A DNA stretch of 47,068 nt from DATLFI01 sp035524895. GTDB taxonomy: Bacteria; Acidobacteriota; Thermoanaerobaculia; Multivoradales; Multivoraceae. The translations under genes were made by a program, and so were the position numbers. The notes below the pieces were generated by a model. It was not told the origin of the DNA. It made no database searches and worked only from the letters and a program-made list of their open reading frames with translations. Where the stretch lies: the NCBI GenBank assembly GCA_035524895.1, contig DATLFI010000217.1:1-47068 (forward strand), written 5' to 3'. Each line of letters starts with the position of its first letter. Position 1 is the first letter of the stretch. Below, piece after piece: positions 25,236-34,347 of this stretch.

Positions 25236-28200
25236 TCATACGGTGGCGGGACGGTCCTCGCCCGCCTCGTCTCGGCGAGCGCGGCGGCGCTGCAGCCAAG
25301 GCACCGCGGCCACGCGCTCGGTCAGACCCACGGCGCTGACGTAGGCCACAGGCACCAGCACCAAAGTCACCAGCATGGAGGCGGACAGGCCGCCGATCAC
25401 CACGCGCGCGAGCGGCGCTTGGATCTCCGCCCCTGGGCCGAGGCCGAGCGCGAGCGGCACCAGGCAAAGAACCGTAGTCGTAGTGGTCATCAGGATCGGC
25501 CGCAGCCTCAGCCGGCCCGCCTCGATGACGGCGTCGGCCACCGACAGGTGCTGCTCGCGCCGCAGCAAGTTGATGGCGTCGACCAGCACGATGGCGTTGT
25601 TGACCACGATACCTACCAGCATCACCAGCCCCATCACGCTCTGGATGTTGAGCGTGGTACCGGTGAGCAGCAGCATCGGAACGACTCCGACCAGCGCCAC
25701 GGGAACCGCCAACATCACCACCAGCGGATCGAGGAAGCGCTCGAACTGGGCGGCCATGATCATGTACACCAGAGCGAGCGCCAGCAGGATCGCGAAGGTG
25801 AAGTCCCGTCGCGCCAGCTGCTGCTCCTCGTACTCGCCGCCGTAGTAGATGGAGAACTCCGGCGGTAGCTCGAGATCGGCCAGTGCCGACTGGATGCCCT
25901 CGACCGCGTCGCCGAGCGCCACCCCGGTCTGTAGGTTCGCGCGCACGTAGGTGACGCGCTGGCCATCGACCCGCTGCACCTGGGTAGGTCCGCGACCGCG
26001 CTCGCGGGTCACCACCGACGACAGCGGCACGATCGCTCCGTCGGGGGCTCGCAGCGCCACGCCGCGGAGGTCGTCGGCCGTCAGGCGATCCTCCGGCTTG
26101 AGACGAACCACGATCGGGTACTCGTTGCCGCCGTCGCGTAAACGACCGGCTTCGAGCCCGCCGACGTTAGCCTGGACGGTACGCGCCACCTGTTGGACCG
26201 AGAGCCCGAGCCGCGAGATGCGCTCGCGGTCGAACACCAGGTTCTCCTCCGGCACACCCTCGCGGCGGCTCACGCGCACGTCGGTCACGCCAGCGACCCC
26301 CTCCATCCGGCCCCGGATCTCGTCGGCCAGCACGTCCGCACGCGCCAGGTCCCAGCCTCGCAGCTCGACCTCGACGGCGTCGTCGCCGCCGCCCGAGCTG
26401 AAAACGCGCCGCAAGATCCACAGCCCGGGCGCCGCGCTCACCTTCAGCTCCCCGCCGGGGAGCGTGCCCTCCAGGGCCTCGCGCAACGCATCGGCGAGCT
26501 CGCCTCCCGACTGGGACCGCACGCCTGGCGGCGCCATGCTGAGCTCGATCTCGGCGCTGCCGCCGCGCACCTCCACCACCGAGAAGTCGACGTCGCGGTC
26601 CGGCAGCACCTCCAGAACCCTTGCCTCGAGCTCGTCGACATAAGCGCGAACGACCGCGATGTTGGTGCCCTCGGCCATCTCCATCTCGACCCCGACCTCG
26701 TCGGCCTCGGTCTGCGGCGCGAGCTCGACCGGGATCAGCGGCCACAGCAACACGGCCCCGACCAGGAACAGCGCGGTCACGCCGAAGACCCACCGCCGGC
26801 GCTCCACCGCGACGCCAAGGTGCCCCGAGTACCAGCGCTCGAGACGACCGAGCAGGACGGCGGTGCGCAAGCGCTGTCGCTCCTCCGCCGAAGCCACCCG
26901 CAGGTAGCGCGACGCCAGCACCGGAACGAGTGTCAGCGCGACGAACAGCGCGCAGGCGAGCGCGAACACCACCACCAGCGCCAACGCCTGGAACAGAGCG
27001 CCGCTCGTGGTGCGGGTGAACAGCACCGGCAGGAAGACGACGCATGTGGTCAGCGTCGACGCGATGATCGCGCCCGCCACGTCGCGAGCTCCGGCGCGCG
27101 CCGCCTCGACACGGGTGGCCGATGTTTCCTCGCGTTTGCGCACGATGCTCTCGAGCACCACGATGGCGCTATCGATGATCATGCCAACCCCGAGCGCGAG
27201 GCCCCCGAAGGTCATCTGGTTGAGCGTGAGCCCTGCGAAGTAGAGTAGCCCGAACGACGCGATCACCGAGATCGGGATCGAAACCGCGATGATCGCCGTG
27301 CTCGACCCGTTGCGCAGGTAGAGATAGAGCATGAGCACCGCGAGCAGCGAGCCCCACAGCGCGGAGGTACGCACGCTGTCGATCGACTGCTGGATGAACT
27401 CGCTCTGGTCCGCCGTGACGACGAGCTGGATGTCTTTGCGCTCGGAGTTGATGCGCTCGACCTCCGCGCTCACCGCCTGCGCCACCGCCACGGTGTTGGC
27501 GCCGCTCTGCTTCTGCACGCCCATGTGGACGGCGGGGACGCCGTTCACCTCGACCAGGTAGCTGGCGTCTTCGAAGTCGTCGCGCACCGTGGCGACGTCC
27601 TGAACCCGGATCGGATGGCTTCCGGCGTGCGAGATGACGGTTCGTGCGATCTCGTCGAGATTGCGGTACTCGCCGAGCGCGCGGACGTAGAGGTCCTGCA
27701 AGCCGCGCTTGACGTTGCCCCCGGGCAGCTTGACGTTCTCGCGCGCCAGGGCGTCGCGCACATCGAGCGCCGTTAGACCCGACGCCTTGAGGCGGTCGCG
27801 ATCGAGCTCGATGCGGATCTCGCGGTAGACGCCGCCGCGCAGATCGATCGTCCCGACACCGGGGATCTGCTCGAAACGCTGCGCGATCTCGTCCTCGAGC
27901 AGGCGCGTGAGCTCGGCCATCGGGCGGCTCGAGGTGGCGGCGACACTGACCACCTCCGCCCTATCGAGGTCGAACTTGAGGATCTCGGGAGGATCGGCCT
28001 CGACCGGCAGGTCGTCGCGCAGACGGTCGAGCGCCGCGCGCAGGTCGTTGGCGGCCTCGTCGATGTTGGTGCCGCGCACGAACTCGAGGCGGATCCAGGC
28101 GCGACCCTCCTGGGAGTTGGAGGTCACGCGGCGAAGGTTGGCCAGACCCGCGACCGCGTTCTCGATCGGGTCGGTGACGAGCTGCTCGATCTCCTCGGGG

Positions 28201-28370
28201 CCGACGTTGGGGTAGGTCACGCGCACCGAGAGCTGGGTGAACTCCACCTTGGGCAGCAAGTCCACCGGCAGGGTGCGGAACGAAACCACCCCCACCATCA
28301 CCAGGATCAGATAGACCATGGCAGTCGCCACGGGGCGCCGGATCGACAGGTTGGTGATCGCCGCCATCAT
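25236..28370 (-). CDS. RND efflux transporter, HAE1/AcrB-like
   Basis: A 1044-residue inner-membrane drug/proton antiporter subunit. Seen: the family N-terminus NLSIRRPVATAMVYLILVMVG, twelve predicted transmembrane segments in two halves, the TM4 region GGLALGVGMIIDSAIVVLESIVRKREE and the repeat-half equivalent GLVMLVGIVVNNAIVLVDAINLLRRE. TM4 normally has two Asp (AcrB D407/D408); here there is IDSAIVVLE with one Asp followed by Ser, as in some HAE1 proteins. ATGATG offers two starts; GGGAG suits the second (28367). Its adaptor is encoded immediately upstream, 19 bases away. No TolC-like partner is present in the window. Confidence 0.93.
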   Translation of the reverse strand: MMAAITNLSIRRPVATAMVYLILVMVGVVSFRTLPVDLLPKVEFTQLSVRVTYPNVGPEEIEQLVTDPIENAVAGLANLRRVTSNSQEGRAWIRLEFVRGTNIDEAANDLRAALDRLRDDLPVEADPPEILKFDLDRAEVVSVAATSSRPMAELTRLLEDEIAQRFEQIPGVGTIDLRGGVYREIRIELDRDRLKASGLTALDVRDALARENVKLPGGNVKRGLQDLYVRALGEYRNLDEIARTVISHAGSHPIRVQDVATVRDDFEDASYLVEVNGVPAVHMGVQKQSGANTVAVAQAVSAEVERINSERKDIQLVVTADQSEFIQQSIDSVRTSALWGSLLAVLMLYLYLRNGSSTAIIAVSIPISVIASFGLLYFAGLTLNQMTFGGLALGVGMIIDSAIVVLESIVRKREETSATRVEAARAGARDVAGAIIASTLTTCVVFLPVLFTRTTSGALFQALALVVVFALACALFVALTLVPVLASRYLRVASAEERQRLRTAVLLGRLERWYSGHLGVAVERRRWVFGVTALFLVGAVLLWPLIPVELAPQTEADEVGVEMEMAEGTNIAVVRAYVDELEARVLEVLPDRDVDFSVVEVRGGSAEIELSMAPPGVRSQSGGELADALREALEGTLPGGELKVSAAPGLWILRRVFSSGGGDDAVEVELRGWDLARADVLADEIRGRMEGVAGVTDVRVSRREGVPEENLVFDRERISRLGLSVQQVARTVQANVGGLEAGRLRDGGNEYPIVVRLKPEDRLTADDLRGVALRAPDGAIVPLSSVVTRERGRGPTQVQRVDGQRVTYVRANLQTGVALGDAVEGIQSALADLELPPEFSIYYGGEYEEQQLARRDFTFAILLALALVYMIMAAQFERFLDPLVVMLAVPVALVGVVPMLLLTGTTLNIQSVMGLVMLVGIVVNNAIVLVDAINLLRREQHLSVADAVIEAGRLRLRPILMTTTTTVLCLVPLALGLGPGAEIQAPLARVVIGGLSASMLVTLVLVPVAYVSAVGLTERVAAVPWLQRRRARRDEAGEDRPATV

Positions 28371-28389
28371 GTACTCCCGCGAAGCCGCA

Positions 28390-29793
28390 TCAGAAAGTGC
28401 TCTCGGGAACTCTTTGCGCCGGTGCCGGCGGGCTCGTCTTGGTCTCGTACAGCGGGCGCACGACCGGCGCCGCGCCCGTTTCGCGCGCTACTTCTTGTTG
28501 CTTCGCGAGGAAGCGATGCAGCAGGTCTTCGCGCTGCAGGGCCTGGAGACCGAGCACCTGATCCCAGGTTACCGCGCGCACCCGAGCCCCTTCCTCGGCG
28601 CGCAGCAGGTGCTGCCCAACCGTCACCACCCACTCGTCCTGCTCGACGCCGCGGAGCCCCACCGAGAGCCGACCCTCGGCGAGCACCTCGATCGCTCGCA
28701 GCTCCACCGGTCGCACGTCGGACTGCGCGGCGTCGCCAGTCGGCGTCGCGACGGTCGGCATCGACCGCACGATCCATACCCCGCGCAGACCACTGCGAGG
28801 GTTCTCCCAGATCGCGGCGGTCGGCACCAGGGTCGCATGCTCGCTCTCGCCGTACAGCACGTCGACGGCCACGAACATGCCCGGCGACAGGCGGCCTTCG
28901 GTGTTGCGGACGTCGATCTCGCCCACCGTCGAGAAGCTACCCGCCTCCAGGAAGGGCGAGATCCGAGACAGCTCCGCGCCGATCGGAGCATCGCTTCGCG
29001 CGTCGGTTCGGATGCGCACCTGCTGACCGGCCCGCAAGTAGCCGAGCATCTCCTCGGTGAGCGGCACCTCCACCATGAGGTCTTCGAGGTCGCCGATCAA
29101 GAACAGCACCGAGCCGCTATCGACGAGCATCCCGACCTCGGCCTGGCGCTGGCCGACACGTCCCGACACCGGAGCGCGCACCAGCGTCCGCTGCAGCGCC
29201 GTCTGCCGCTCCTGGACGATTGCCTCCGCCTGCTCGACCCGCGCGTCGGCCTGGTCGGCCGACGCCTCGCCGGCGAGGAGCTGCGCCTCCTGGGTCTCGA
29301 GCTCGAGATCGCTGATCAGCTCCTGCGCCGCGAGGGCGCGCGAGCGGACTACCTGTGCCTGGAGCTCCGCCACACGTGCCCGCGACTCCCTCGCCGAAGC
29401 TTGCGCCAGGCGGACGTTGGCCTCGGCCTGGCGGAGCTGGTCGCGCAGCGTGCGGTCGTCGAGGCGCACCAGAGGCTGTCCGCGCTGCACCGCCTCGCCG
29501 CTGCGCACGAACACCTCGACCACAGGTGCCGTGATCTCGGCCTGGATGGCGACCTGGTTCCGAGCGCGCACGACGCCAGTCACGCGTTCCTCGAGGGGCA
29601 GCGAGCCGAACCTCGCCTGCACCGCCTCGACCACCGGGATGACGCGGTTCTCCTCGTCACGACGCGACTCACCGTCCACCGGCATGCCGCAGCCGATCAG
29701 CCCGAGGCCGGCCACCGACGCTGCCGCCATGCTCCGCGCCCTCGCGCCGAGAGGGTTCCGTCGAGCTCTGGGACGCAAGGCGGGGGCAGGCAT
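28390..29793 (-). CDS. RND efflux membrane fusion (adaptor) lipoprotein
   Basis: A 467-residue periplasmic adaptor of the AcrA/HlyD type. The start at 29793 (preceded by GGAGGA) gives a signal with lipobox LIGCG. The lipoyl half-motifs PVVEVFVRSGEAVQRGQPLVRLD and LVRAPVSGRVGQRQAEVGMLVDSGS flank a coiled-coil hairpin (about residues 105-175), followed by a beta-barrel domain (VEVPLTEEMLGYL, then FLEAGSFSTVGEIDV). It connects the RND pump to an outer-membrane channel. The frame extends 14 codons further upstream without support. It is the first gene of a two-gene operon; the repeat at 29898-29917 is a candidate operator. Confidence 0.92.
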   Translation of the reverse strand: MPAPALRPRARRNPLGARARSMAAASVAGLGLIGCGMPVDGESRRDEENRVIPVVEAVQARFGSLPLEERVTGVVRARNQVAIQAEITAPVVEVFVRSGEAVQRGQPLVRLDDRTLRDQLRQAEANVRLAQASARESRARVAELQAQVVRSRALAAQELISDLELETQEAQLLAGEASADQADARVEQAEAIVQERQTALQRTLVRAPVSGRVGQRQAEVGMLVDSGSVLFLIGDLEDLMVEVPLTEEMLGYLRAGQQVRIRTDARSDAPIGAELSRISPFLEAGSFSTVGEIDVRNTEGRLSPGMFVAVDVLYGESEHATLVPTAAIWENPRSGLRGVWIVRSMPTVATPTGDAAQSDVRPVELRAIEVLAEGRLSVGLRGVEQDEWVVTVGQHLLRAEEGARVRAVTWDQVLGLQALQREDLLHRFLAKQQEVARETGAAPVVRPLYETKTSPPAPAQRVPESTF

Positions 29794-29897
29794 CGACACT
29801 CGGTTCCTCCGTGGAGCAAGAACAGTCGCGCCCACGCCGTCGCGGCCGCGAGCGGATCCGGCGAGCAGCGTGGCCTGACTCCTCCGGCGCCGCGTTG

Positions 29898-29917
29898 AGG
29901 AGATCTCGGACGAGATC
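29898..29917. promoter_or_regulatory. candidate operator: two GAGATCTC sites
   Basis: GAGATCTC occurs twice, separated by GGAC. Each copy is itself palindromic, so the pair is both direct and inverted. It lies about 105 bases upstream of the adaptor gene of the RND operon. This is the type of symmetric site bound by dimeric repressors of efflux pumps, but no regulator gene is adjacent. Confidence 0.4.
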
Positions 29918-30066
29918 TCTGGCGAGCGAGCTGCCGCCCCGCCGGCAACCCAACGCCGAGGCTACCAGACCGGCGTGGCGGCGTCTTGCGGGACCTCCCC
30001 GAGCCCTCCTCGAGTAGGCGCGCCGGCTCAACCGGTAGGGGCAGGCGCCGTGCGGTGGGCGAACCG

Positions 30067-30633
30067 CTACGACCGCACCTGCAGGACGACCTCGATCTCC
30101 ACCGGGATGGCGCCCGGCAGCGACACCATGCCGACCGCCGAGCGCGCGCCCTTGCCCGCGTCCTCGCCGAAGACCTCCACGAACAGGTCGCTACAGCCGT
30201 TGATCACCTGCGGCTGTTGCGTGAAGTCCTCGGTGCAGTTCACCATGCCGAGGATCTTCACCACCCGCACCACGCGGTCGAGGCTGCCGAGGTGGTCGCG
30301 GACGGTCGAGAGTAGCAGCAGCCCGGTCTCGCGCGCCGCGGCGCGACCCGCGGCCAGGTCCAGCTCGCGACCGACCTTGCCGGTCGCGCCGCCCGGACCG
30401 TGACCCGAGGTGAACAGCAGCTCGCCCACCTGCACCCGCGTCACGTACGTCGCGACCGGCTGCGGCGCGGGCGGGAGCGTGATGCCGAGCTCGCGAAGGC
30501 GATGCTCGGGGCTCGTGCCACCCGAGGCAGCCGGAGGTTGCGTCGAGCCGCCGGCGGCCCCTGCCGGCAACACGGCAAGACCGAGCAGTCCGGTGGCGAA
30601 CAGCAGATCGCGTCGGGGCAGGGACGGGCTCAT
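30067..30633 (-). CDS. RidA/YjgF-family protein with export signal
   Basis: A 188-residue protein. The C-terminal ~140 residues match the RidA/YjgF fold: LLFTSGHGPGG, AARETGLLLLSTVRDHLGSLDRVVRVVKILG, then DLFVEVFGEDAGKGARSAVGMVSLPGAIPVEIEVVLQV. The conserved Arg (in ARSAVG) and Glu of the SLPGxxPVEIE signature are present. Cytosolic RidA deaminates reactive enamines or imines. Here the N-terminus is PRRDLLFATGLLGLAVLPAGAAGG, a twin-arginine-like motif and signal peptide with an Ala-Gly-Ala-Ala cleavage region, so export as a folded protein is likely. It may act on periplasmic compounds; the substrate is unknown. Confidence 0.88.
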   Translation of the reverse strand: MSPSLPRRDLLFATGLLGLAVLPAGAAGGSTQPPAASGGTSPEHRLRELGITLPPAPQPVATYVTRVQVGELLFTSGHGPGGATGKVGRELDLAAGRAAARETGLLLLSTVRDHLGSLDRVVRVVKILGMVNCTEDFTQQPQVINGCSDLFVEVFGEDAGKGARSAVGMVSLPGAIPVEIEVVLQVRS

Positions 30634-30898
30634 GGCGTCTCCTCGTCGACTCTCCGGAATCCTCAGACGTACAGCATCTACGGTGCTGGCTAGCGTACCA
30701 AGTCGAGCGCTCGACTCGTTCCTCGCCGAGCCTAGCGAGGAGACCTCTCGTAGAGGTGCAGCTTGCCCGAGCGCACGCGAGCTACGCCCACCGCCGGGCG
30801 TCCCTCGCGGAACGTGCTACCTTGCCCGCATCCGCTCGCGACCTCCGACCCTGTCGGAGCTGCGCCTCCGTGATCGACGACCGCTTCCTAGCGCGCGC

Positions 30899-33289
30899 AT
30901 GTCCGCCTCGGTCCGAACCCTGCATCCCAACCTCCGCCGCCCGAGGCGCCGCCGCTCGGCCGCTCTGGCTTCGGTCTCGGTCCTGCTGCTGATCTTCGTC
31001 CTGGCGACCTGCGGCACCGACGACGGAGACCCGGCCGCCAACCCACCCGCCACACGCCACCTCGACCCGGATTGGGTCGCTCTCGCCGACCACCTCCGCG
31101 CTCACATCGAGGCCGAGATGGCCGCGCACGACCTACCGGCGGTCGGCATCGCGCTGGTCGACGACCAAGAGCTCGTGTGGGCGGAGGCATACGGTGTGGT
31201 CGACCCCTTCGCGGAGGAGCCCGAGCCGATCGGCCTCGACGCGGCGTACCGTGTAGGTTCTGTGTCGAAGCTCTTCACCGACATTGCGGTGATGCAACGC
31301 GTCGAGCGCGGGGAGCTCGAGCTCGATGCGCCGGTGACGCGCTACCTCACCGACTTCGCGCCCGGCCCGGTCACGACCGGCGCAGCGTCCGCGGGAGCCA
31401 CGGCGAGCTATACATCCGGCGGAGCGATCACGCTGCGCCAGCTCATGAGCCACCGCTCGGGTCTGGTGCGCGAGCCGCCGGTGGGTCACTACTTCGACCC
31501 GACCGCGCCGAGCCTCGCCGAGACGGTCGCGAGCCTGAACACCACGGCGCTCGTGCTGCCGCCCGACGGCCCCACGAAGTACTCCAATGCTGGGATCGCG
31601 GTGGTGGGCCGCGTGCTCGAGATGCAGGGCAGCGCCCCGTTCGCCGAGCTGCTGGCGCGCGACGTGCTGGCGCCCCTGGCAATGGACGACAGCGCGTTCG
31701 TGCCAACGCCCGCGATCGAGTCGCGCCGACCGGTGGGAACGATGTGGACGCTCGACGGTCGCGAGTTTCCGGCACCGACCTTCGAGCTCGGCATGAGCCC
31801 GGCCGGCAGCCTCTACGCCACGCTGCCGGACCTCGCGCGCTTCCTATCGGCGCTGCTCGCCGGAGGCCACGGCGAGCGCCGCGCGATGCTGCGACCCGAG
31901 ACGCTCGCGCAGATGTGGACGGCTCCCATCCCCCCGACGCCGTCCCCCGACACCGTCGCAGCCCTCGGCGCCGCGGCTACAGCGCCCGCACCGACGCCGC
32001 CGCCCTCCTACGGCATCGGCTTCCGACTTTCCACGATCGACGGGCACCGACGCGTCGGTCACGGCGGCGCCATCTACGGCTACGCGACCGAGCTCGCGGC
32101 ACTGCCCGACCAGAAGCTCGGCGTGGTCGTGGTGGCGACGCGCGACGTGGTCAACGAGGTCACCACCGCGCTCGCCGACGAAGTGCTGCGCGCCGCGATC
32201 GCTCAGCGCGCCGGCACCGCCCTGCCGGCACCCGCGCCCACCCAGCCGCTCTTCGCCGGCCTGCGCGAGCGCATCGCCGGTCGCGGTGAGCACTTCGCGA
32301 CATCGCCGCCGCCGCCTCCACCCGAAGCTTGGCGGGGGCTGCTCGGCGAGTACGGATGGGACCACAACGAGCTCTACGTGCTCGAGCTCGAGGGCAAGCT
32401 CCACGTGCTGGTCGAATGGTTCTTCCTGTACCCCCTGATCGATGCGAGCGACTCGGTCGCGCTCCCCACCCGCTTCCGCTTCCCCGACACCGGCCTCTAC
32501 GCCAGCGAGGCGGTCGATTTCGAGCGCGACGCATCAGGCCGCGCCACGTCCGTCTCGATCGCCGGCGTCGTGTTCGACCGTCGCGAGACCGCGGCAGAGG
32601 GCGAGACTTTCCGCATCGTGCCGCAGCGTCCGGTCGAGGAGCTGCGCGCCGAGGCAATCGCCGCCGAGCCGCCGGTGCCGCCGCCGCCCGAGGGCGGCTT
32701 CCGCGAGCCCGCGCTGTTCGAGCCGGCTGCCCTCGCCTCCACGATCCGCCTCGACGTGCGCTACGCGACGACCAACAACTTCATGGCCTCGGTGTTCTAC
32801 GAGGAGCCGCGGGTGTTCCTGCAGCGGCCAGCCGCCGAGGGCGTCGCGCGCGCGCATCGCAAGCTGCGCGAGCGCGGCTACGGCCTGGTGCTGCACGACG
32901 GCTACCGGCCCTGGCACGTCACCAAGATGTTCTGGGACGCGACGCCGGAGAAGCAGCGCATCTTCGTCGCCAACCCAGCGAACGGCTCGCGCCACAACCG
33001 CGGCTGCGCGATCGACCTGACGCTCTACGACCTCGCGACCGGCAAGCCGGTGCCGATGACCGGCGGGTACGACGAGTTCTCGGAGCGTTCGTACCCCGAC
33101 TACCCCGGCGGCACGTCGCGACAGCGCTGGCATCGCGAACTGCTGCGTCAGGTCATGGAGGCGGAGGGCTTCACCGTGTACGAAGCCGAGTGGTGGCACT
33201 TCGACCATCGTGACTGGCCGCTCTACCCCATCCTCGACCTGCGATTCGACGAGCTCGATGTGGCCGAGGCCGCAGCGGCCGGCGGCTGA
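30899..33289 (+). CDS. beta-lactamase-like serine hydrolase fused to VanX-type D-Ala-D-Ala dipeptidase
   Basis: A 796-residue lipoprotein candidate (hydrophobic core ending LATC, about residue 38). Residues 60-430 are a class C beta-lactamase/DD-peptidase fold: SVSK (Ser121, Lys124), YSN (Tyr228-Asn230) and GHGGAIYG as the third motif. A beta-rich linker follows, then residues about 600-790 match peptidase M15 subfamily D (VanX): SRHNRGCAIDLTL with His and Asp zinc ligands (about 699-706) and EWWHFDH (about 764-769) with the catalytic Glu and zinc His. The two domains could hydrolyse D-Ala-D-Ala-containing stem peptides and the released dipeptide. The ATG at 30899 gives the lipoprotein signal; the frame extends upstream without support. 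It ends 31 bases before the MA-like peptidase. Confidence 0.88.
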   Translation: MSASVRTLHPNLRRPRRRRSAALASVSVLLLIFVLATCGTDDGDPAANPPATRHLDPDWVALADHLRAHIEAEMAAHDLPAVGIALVDDQELVWAEAYGVVDPFAEEPEPIGLDAAYRVGSVSKLFTDIAVMQRVERGELELDAPVTRYLTDFAPGPVTTGAASAGATASYTSGGAITLRQLMSHRSGLVREPPVGHYFDPTAPSLAETVASLNTTALVLPPDGPTKYSNAGIAVVGRVLEMQGSAPFAELLARDVLAPLAMDDSAFVPTPAIESRRPVGTMWTLDGREFPAPTFELGMSPAGSLYATLPDLARFLSALLAGGHGERRAMLRPETLAQMWTAPIPPTPSPDTVAALGAAATAPAPTPPPSYGIGFRLSTIDGHRRVGHGGAIYGYATELAALPDQKLGVVVVATRDVVNEVTTALADEVLRAAIAQRAGTALPAPAPTQPLFAGLRERIAGRGEHFATSPPPPPPEAWRGLLGEYGWDHNELYVLELEGKLHVLVEWFFLYPLIDASDSVALPTRFRFPDTGLYASEAVDFERDASGRATSVSIAGVVFDRRETAAEGETFRIVPQRPVEELRAEAIAAEPPVPPPPEGGFREPALFEPAALASTIRLDVRYATTNNFMASVFYEEPRVFLQRPAAEGVARAHRKLRERGYGLVLHDGYRPWHVTKMFWDATPEKQRIFVANPANGSRHNRGCAIDLTLYDLATGKPVPMTGGYDEFSERSYPDYPGGTSRQRWHRELLRQVMEAEGFTVYEAEWWHFDHRDWPLYPILDLRFDELDVAEAAAAGG

Positions 33290-33320
33290 GCACGCGCCGC
33301 GCGCGCGCGGCGCGGCGCGA

Positions 33321-34325
33321 ATGCCGCGGCTCCGGGAGCACCGGTCGCGTGCGCGCGCGGAACCGCGACAGTTCTTGCGCACAGCGCTCGCGCTTTCCAT
33401 CGCGGTGCTGACTGGCCTCGCTCTGCCGGCGCCTGTTACCGCCCTCGAGATCGCGCGGATCCAGATCGGCGACCTCGTGCTCGAGGCGCCGGTGGCTCTG
33501 GAAACCGAGCTCGCGCAGCTCGCCGACGCGTCGCGCCGGATCGTCCCCAACCTGGAGCGCGACCTCGGCGTGAGCGCGCGCGGCCCCTATCGCATCGTGC
33601 TCATCCCGGGCACGCGTCCGCTCGATCCCGAGATCCAGCAACTCGATGCCCTAGCCCCGCCCTGGGCCGCTGGCTTCATGGTCGGGTCGCTGCGCCTCGG
33701 CGCGATCCGCATCGGCGAGGTGCGCCGCTACCCGTACGACAGCGCCGAGGAGGTCCTCGCCCACGAGATCGTCCACATGCTGCTCTACGATGCCGCGGGC
33801 CACCCACTACCAGCCTGGTTCAGCGAGGGGGTCGCGACCTGGGAGGGCAGACGACGAGGCGTGCGCGACTTCGTCATCAGCGCCTCGGCGGTGCTGGCCC
33901 GCGAGCCGCCCACGCTGGCGCAGATCGACGCGCAATTCCGGGCGGGATCGACCAGCGCGCGCCAGGCCTACGCCGCTTCACTCGATTTCGTGGCCTGGAG
34001 CGTGCGCCGCCACGGCCCCGACTTCGTGCCGCGCGTGATCGCCCGGCTCGGCGATCTCCCGGTCGAAGAAGCCTGGGAGATCACCGCCGACGAGTCGTTG
34101 GCCGACTCCGAAGAGCGCTGGCGCCAGCGCAGCGTCTGGATCCACCGCTGGCTACCGCTCATCGGCAGCACGAGCACCCTGTGGATCGGCATCTCGCTGC
34201 TCGCCGTCCTCGCCGGTCTCGCGCGCCGGCACCGCGATCGCGAGATGCGGGCGCGGTGGGAAGCGGAGGACAGGATGGTGGTCGAGGCGGCAGAGGGAAG
34301 CGGTGGCTCGGAGGGTTCTCGATGA
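33321..34325 (+). CDS. gluzincin-type (peptidase MA-like) membrane protein
   Basis: A 334-residue exported metallopeptidase-like protein. It has a hydrophobic N-terminal signal (about residues 20-42), a mainly beta N-half, then the zinc site HEIVH (His148, Glu149, His152) and a third ligand candidate Glu169 in WFSEGVATWEG. It resembles the MA-like superfamily with HExxH-(16)-E. A C-terminal transmembrane helix (about residues 282-300) and a basic, charged tail follow. The substrate is unknown. The upstream frame to 33210 lies within the previous gene and is ignored. The short gap to the VanX fusion suggests co-transcription. Confidence 0.78.
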   Translation: MPRLREHRSRARAEPRQFLRTALALSIAVLTGLALPAPVTALEIARIQIGDLVLEAPVALETELAQLADASRRIVPNLERDLGVSARGPYRIVLIPGTRPLDPEIQQLDALAPPWAAGFMVGSLRLGAIRIGEVRRYPYDSAEEVLAHEIVHMLLYDAAGHPLPAWFSEGVATWEGRRRGVRDFVISASAVLAREPPTLAQIDAQFRAGSTSARQAYAASLDFVAWSVRRHGPDFVPRVIARLGDLPVEEAWEITADESLADSEERWRQRSVWIHRWLPLIGSTSTLWIGISLLAVLAGLARRHRDREMRARWEAEDRMVVEAAEGSGGSEGSR

Positions 34326-34342
34326 GGCCGGGGCAGGGCCTC
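34324..34342. terminator. short hairpin between convergent genes
   Basis: GAGGCC and GGCCTC pair across a seven-base loop in the 22-base gap between the convergent MA-like peptidase and copper-protein genes. It could act in both directions; no U-tract is visible. Confidence 0.3.
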
Positions 34343-34347
34343 GGCCG

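Noticed and set aside
25236..28370. Possible non-functional RND pump because TM4 has only one of the two AcrB Asp residues
   Set aside because: Some HAE1-family proteins have Asp-Asn or Asp-Ser here; the rest of the protein is intact, so this is not evidence of loss of function.
30410..30898. Open-frame extension upstream of the serine hydrolase/VanX fusion
   Set aside because: It lies antisense to the RidA gene and has no domain; the lipoprotein signal begins at 30899.
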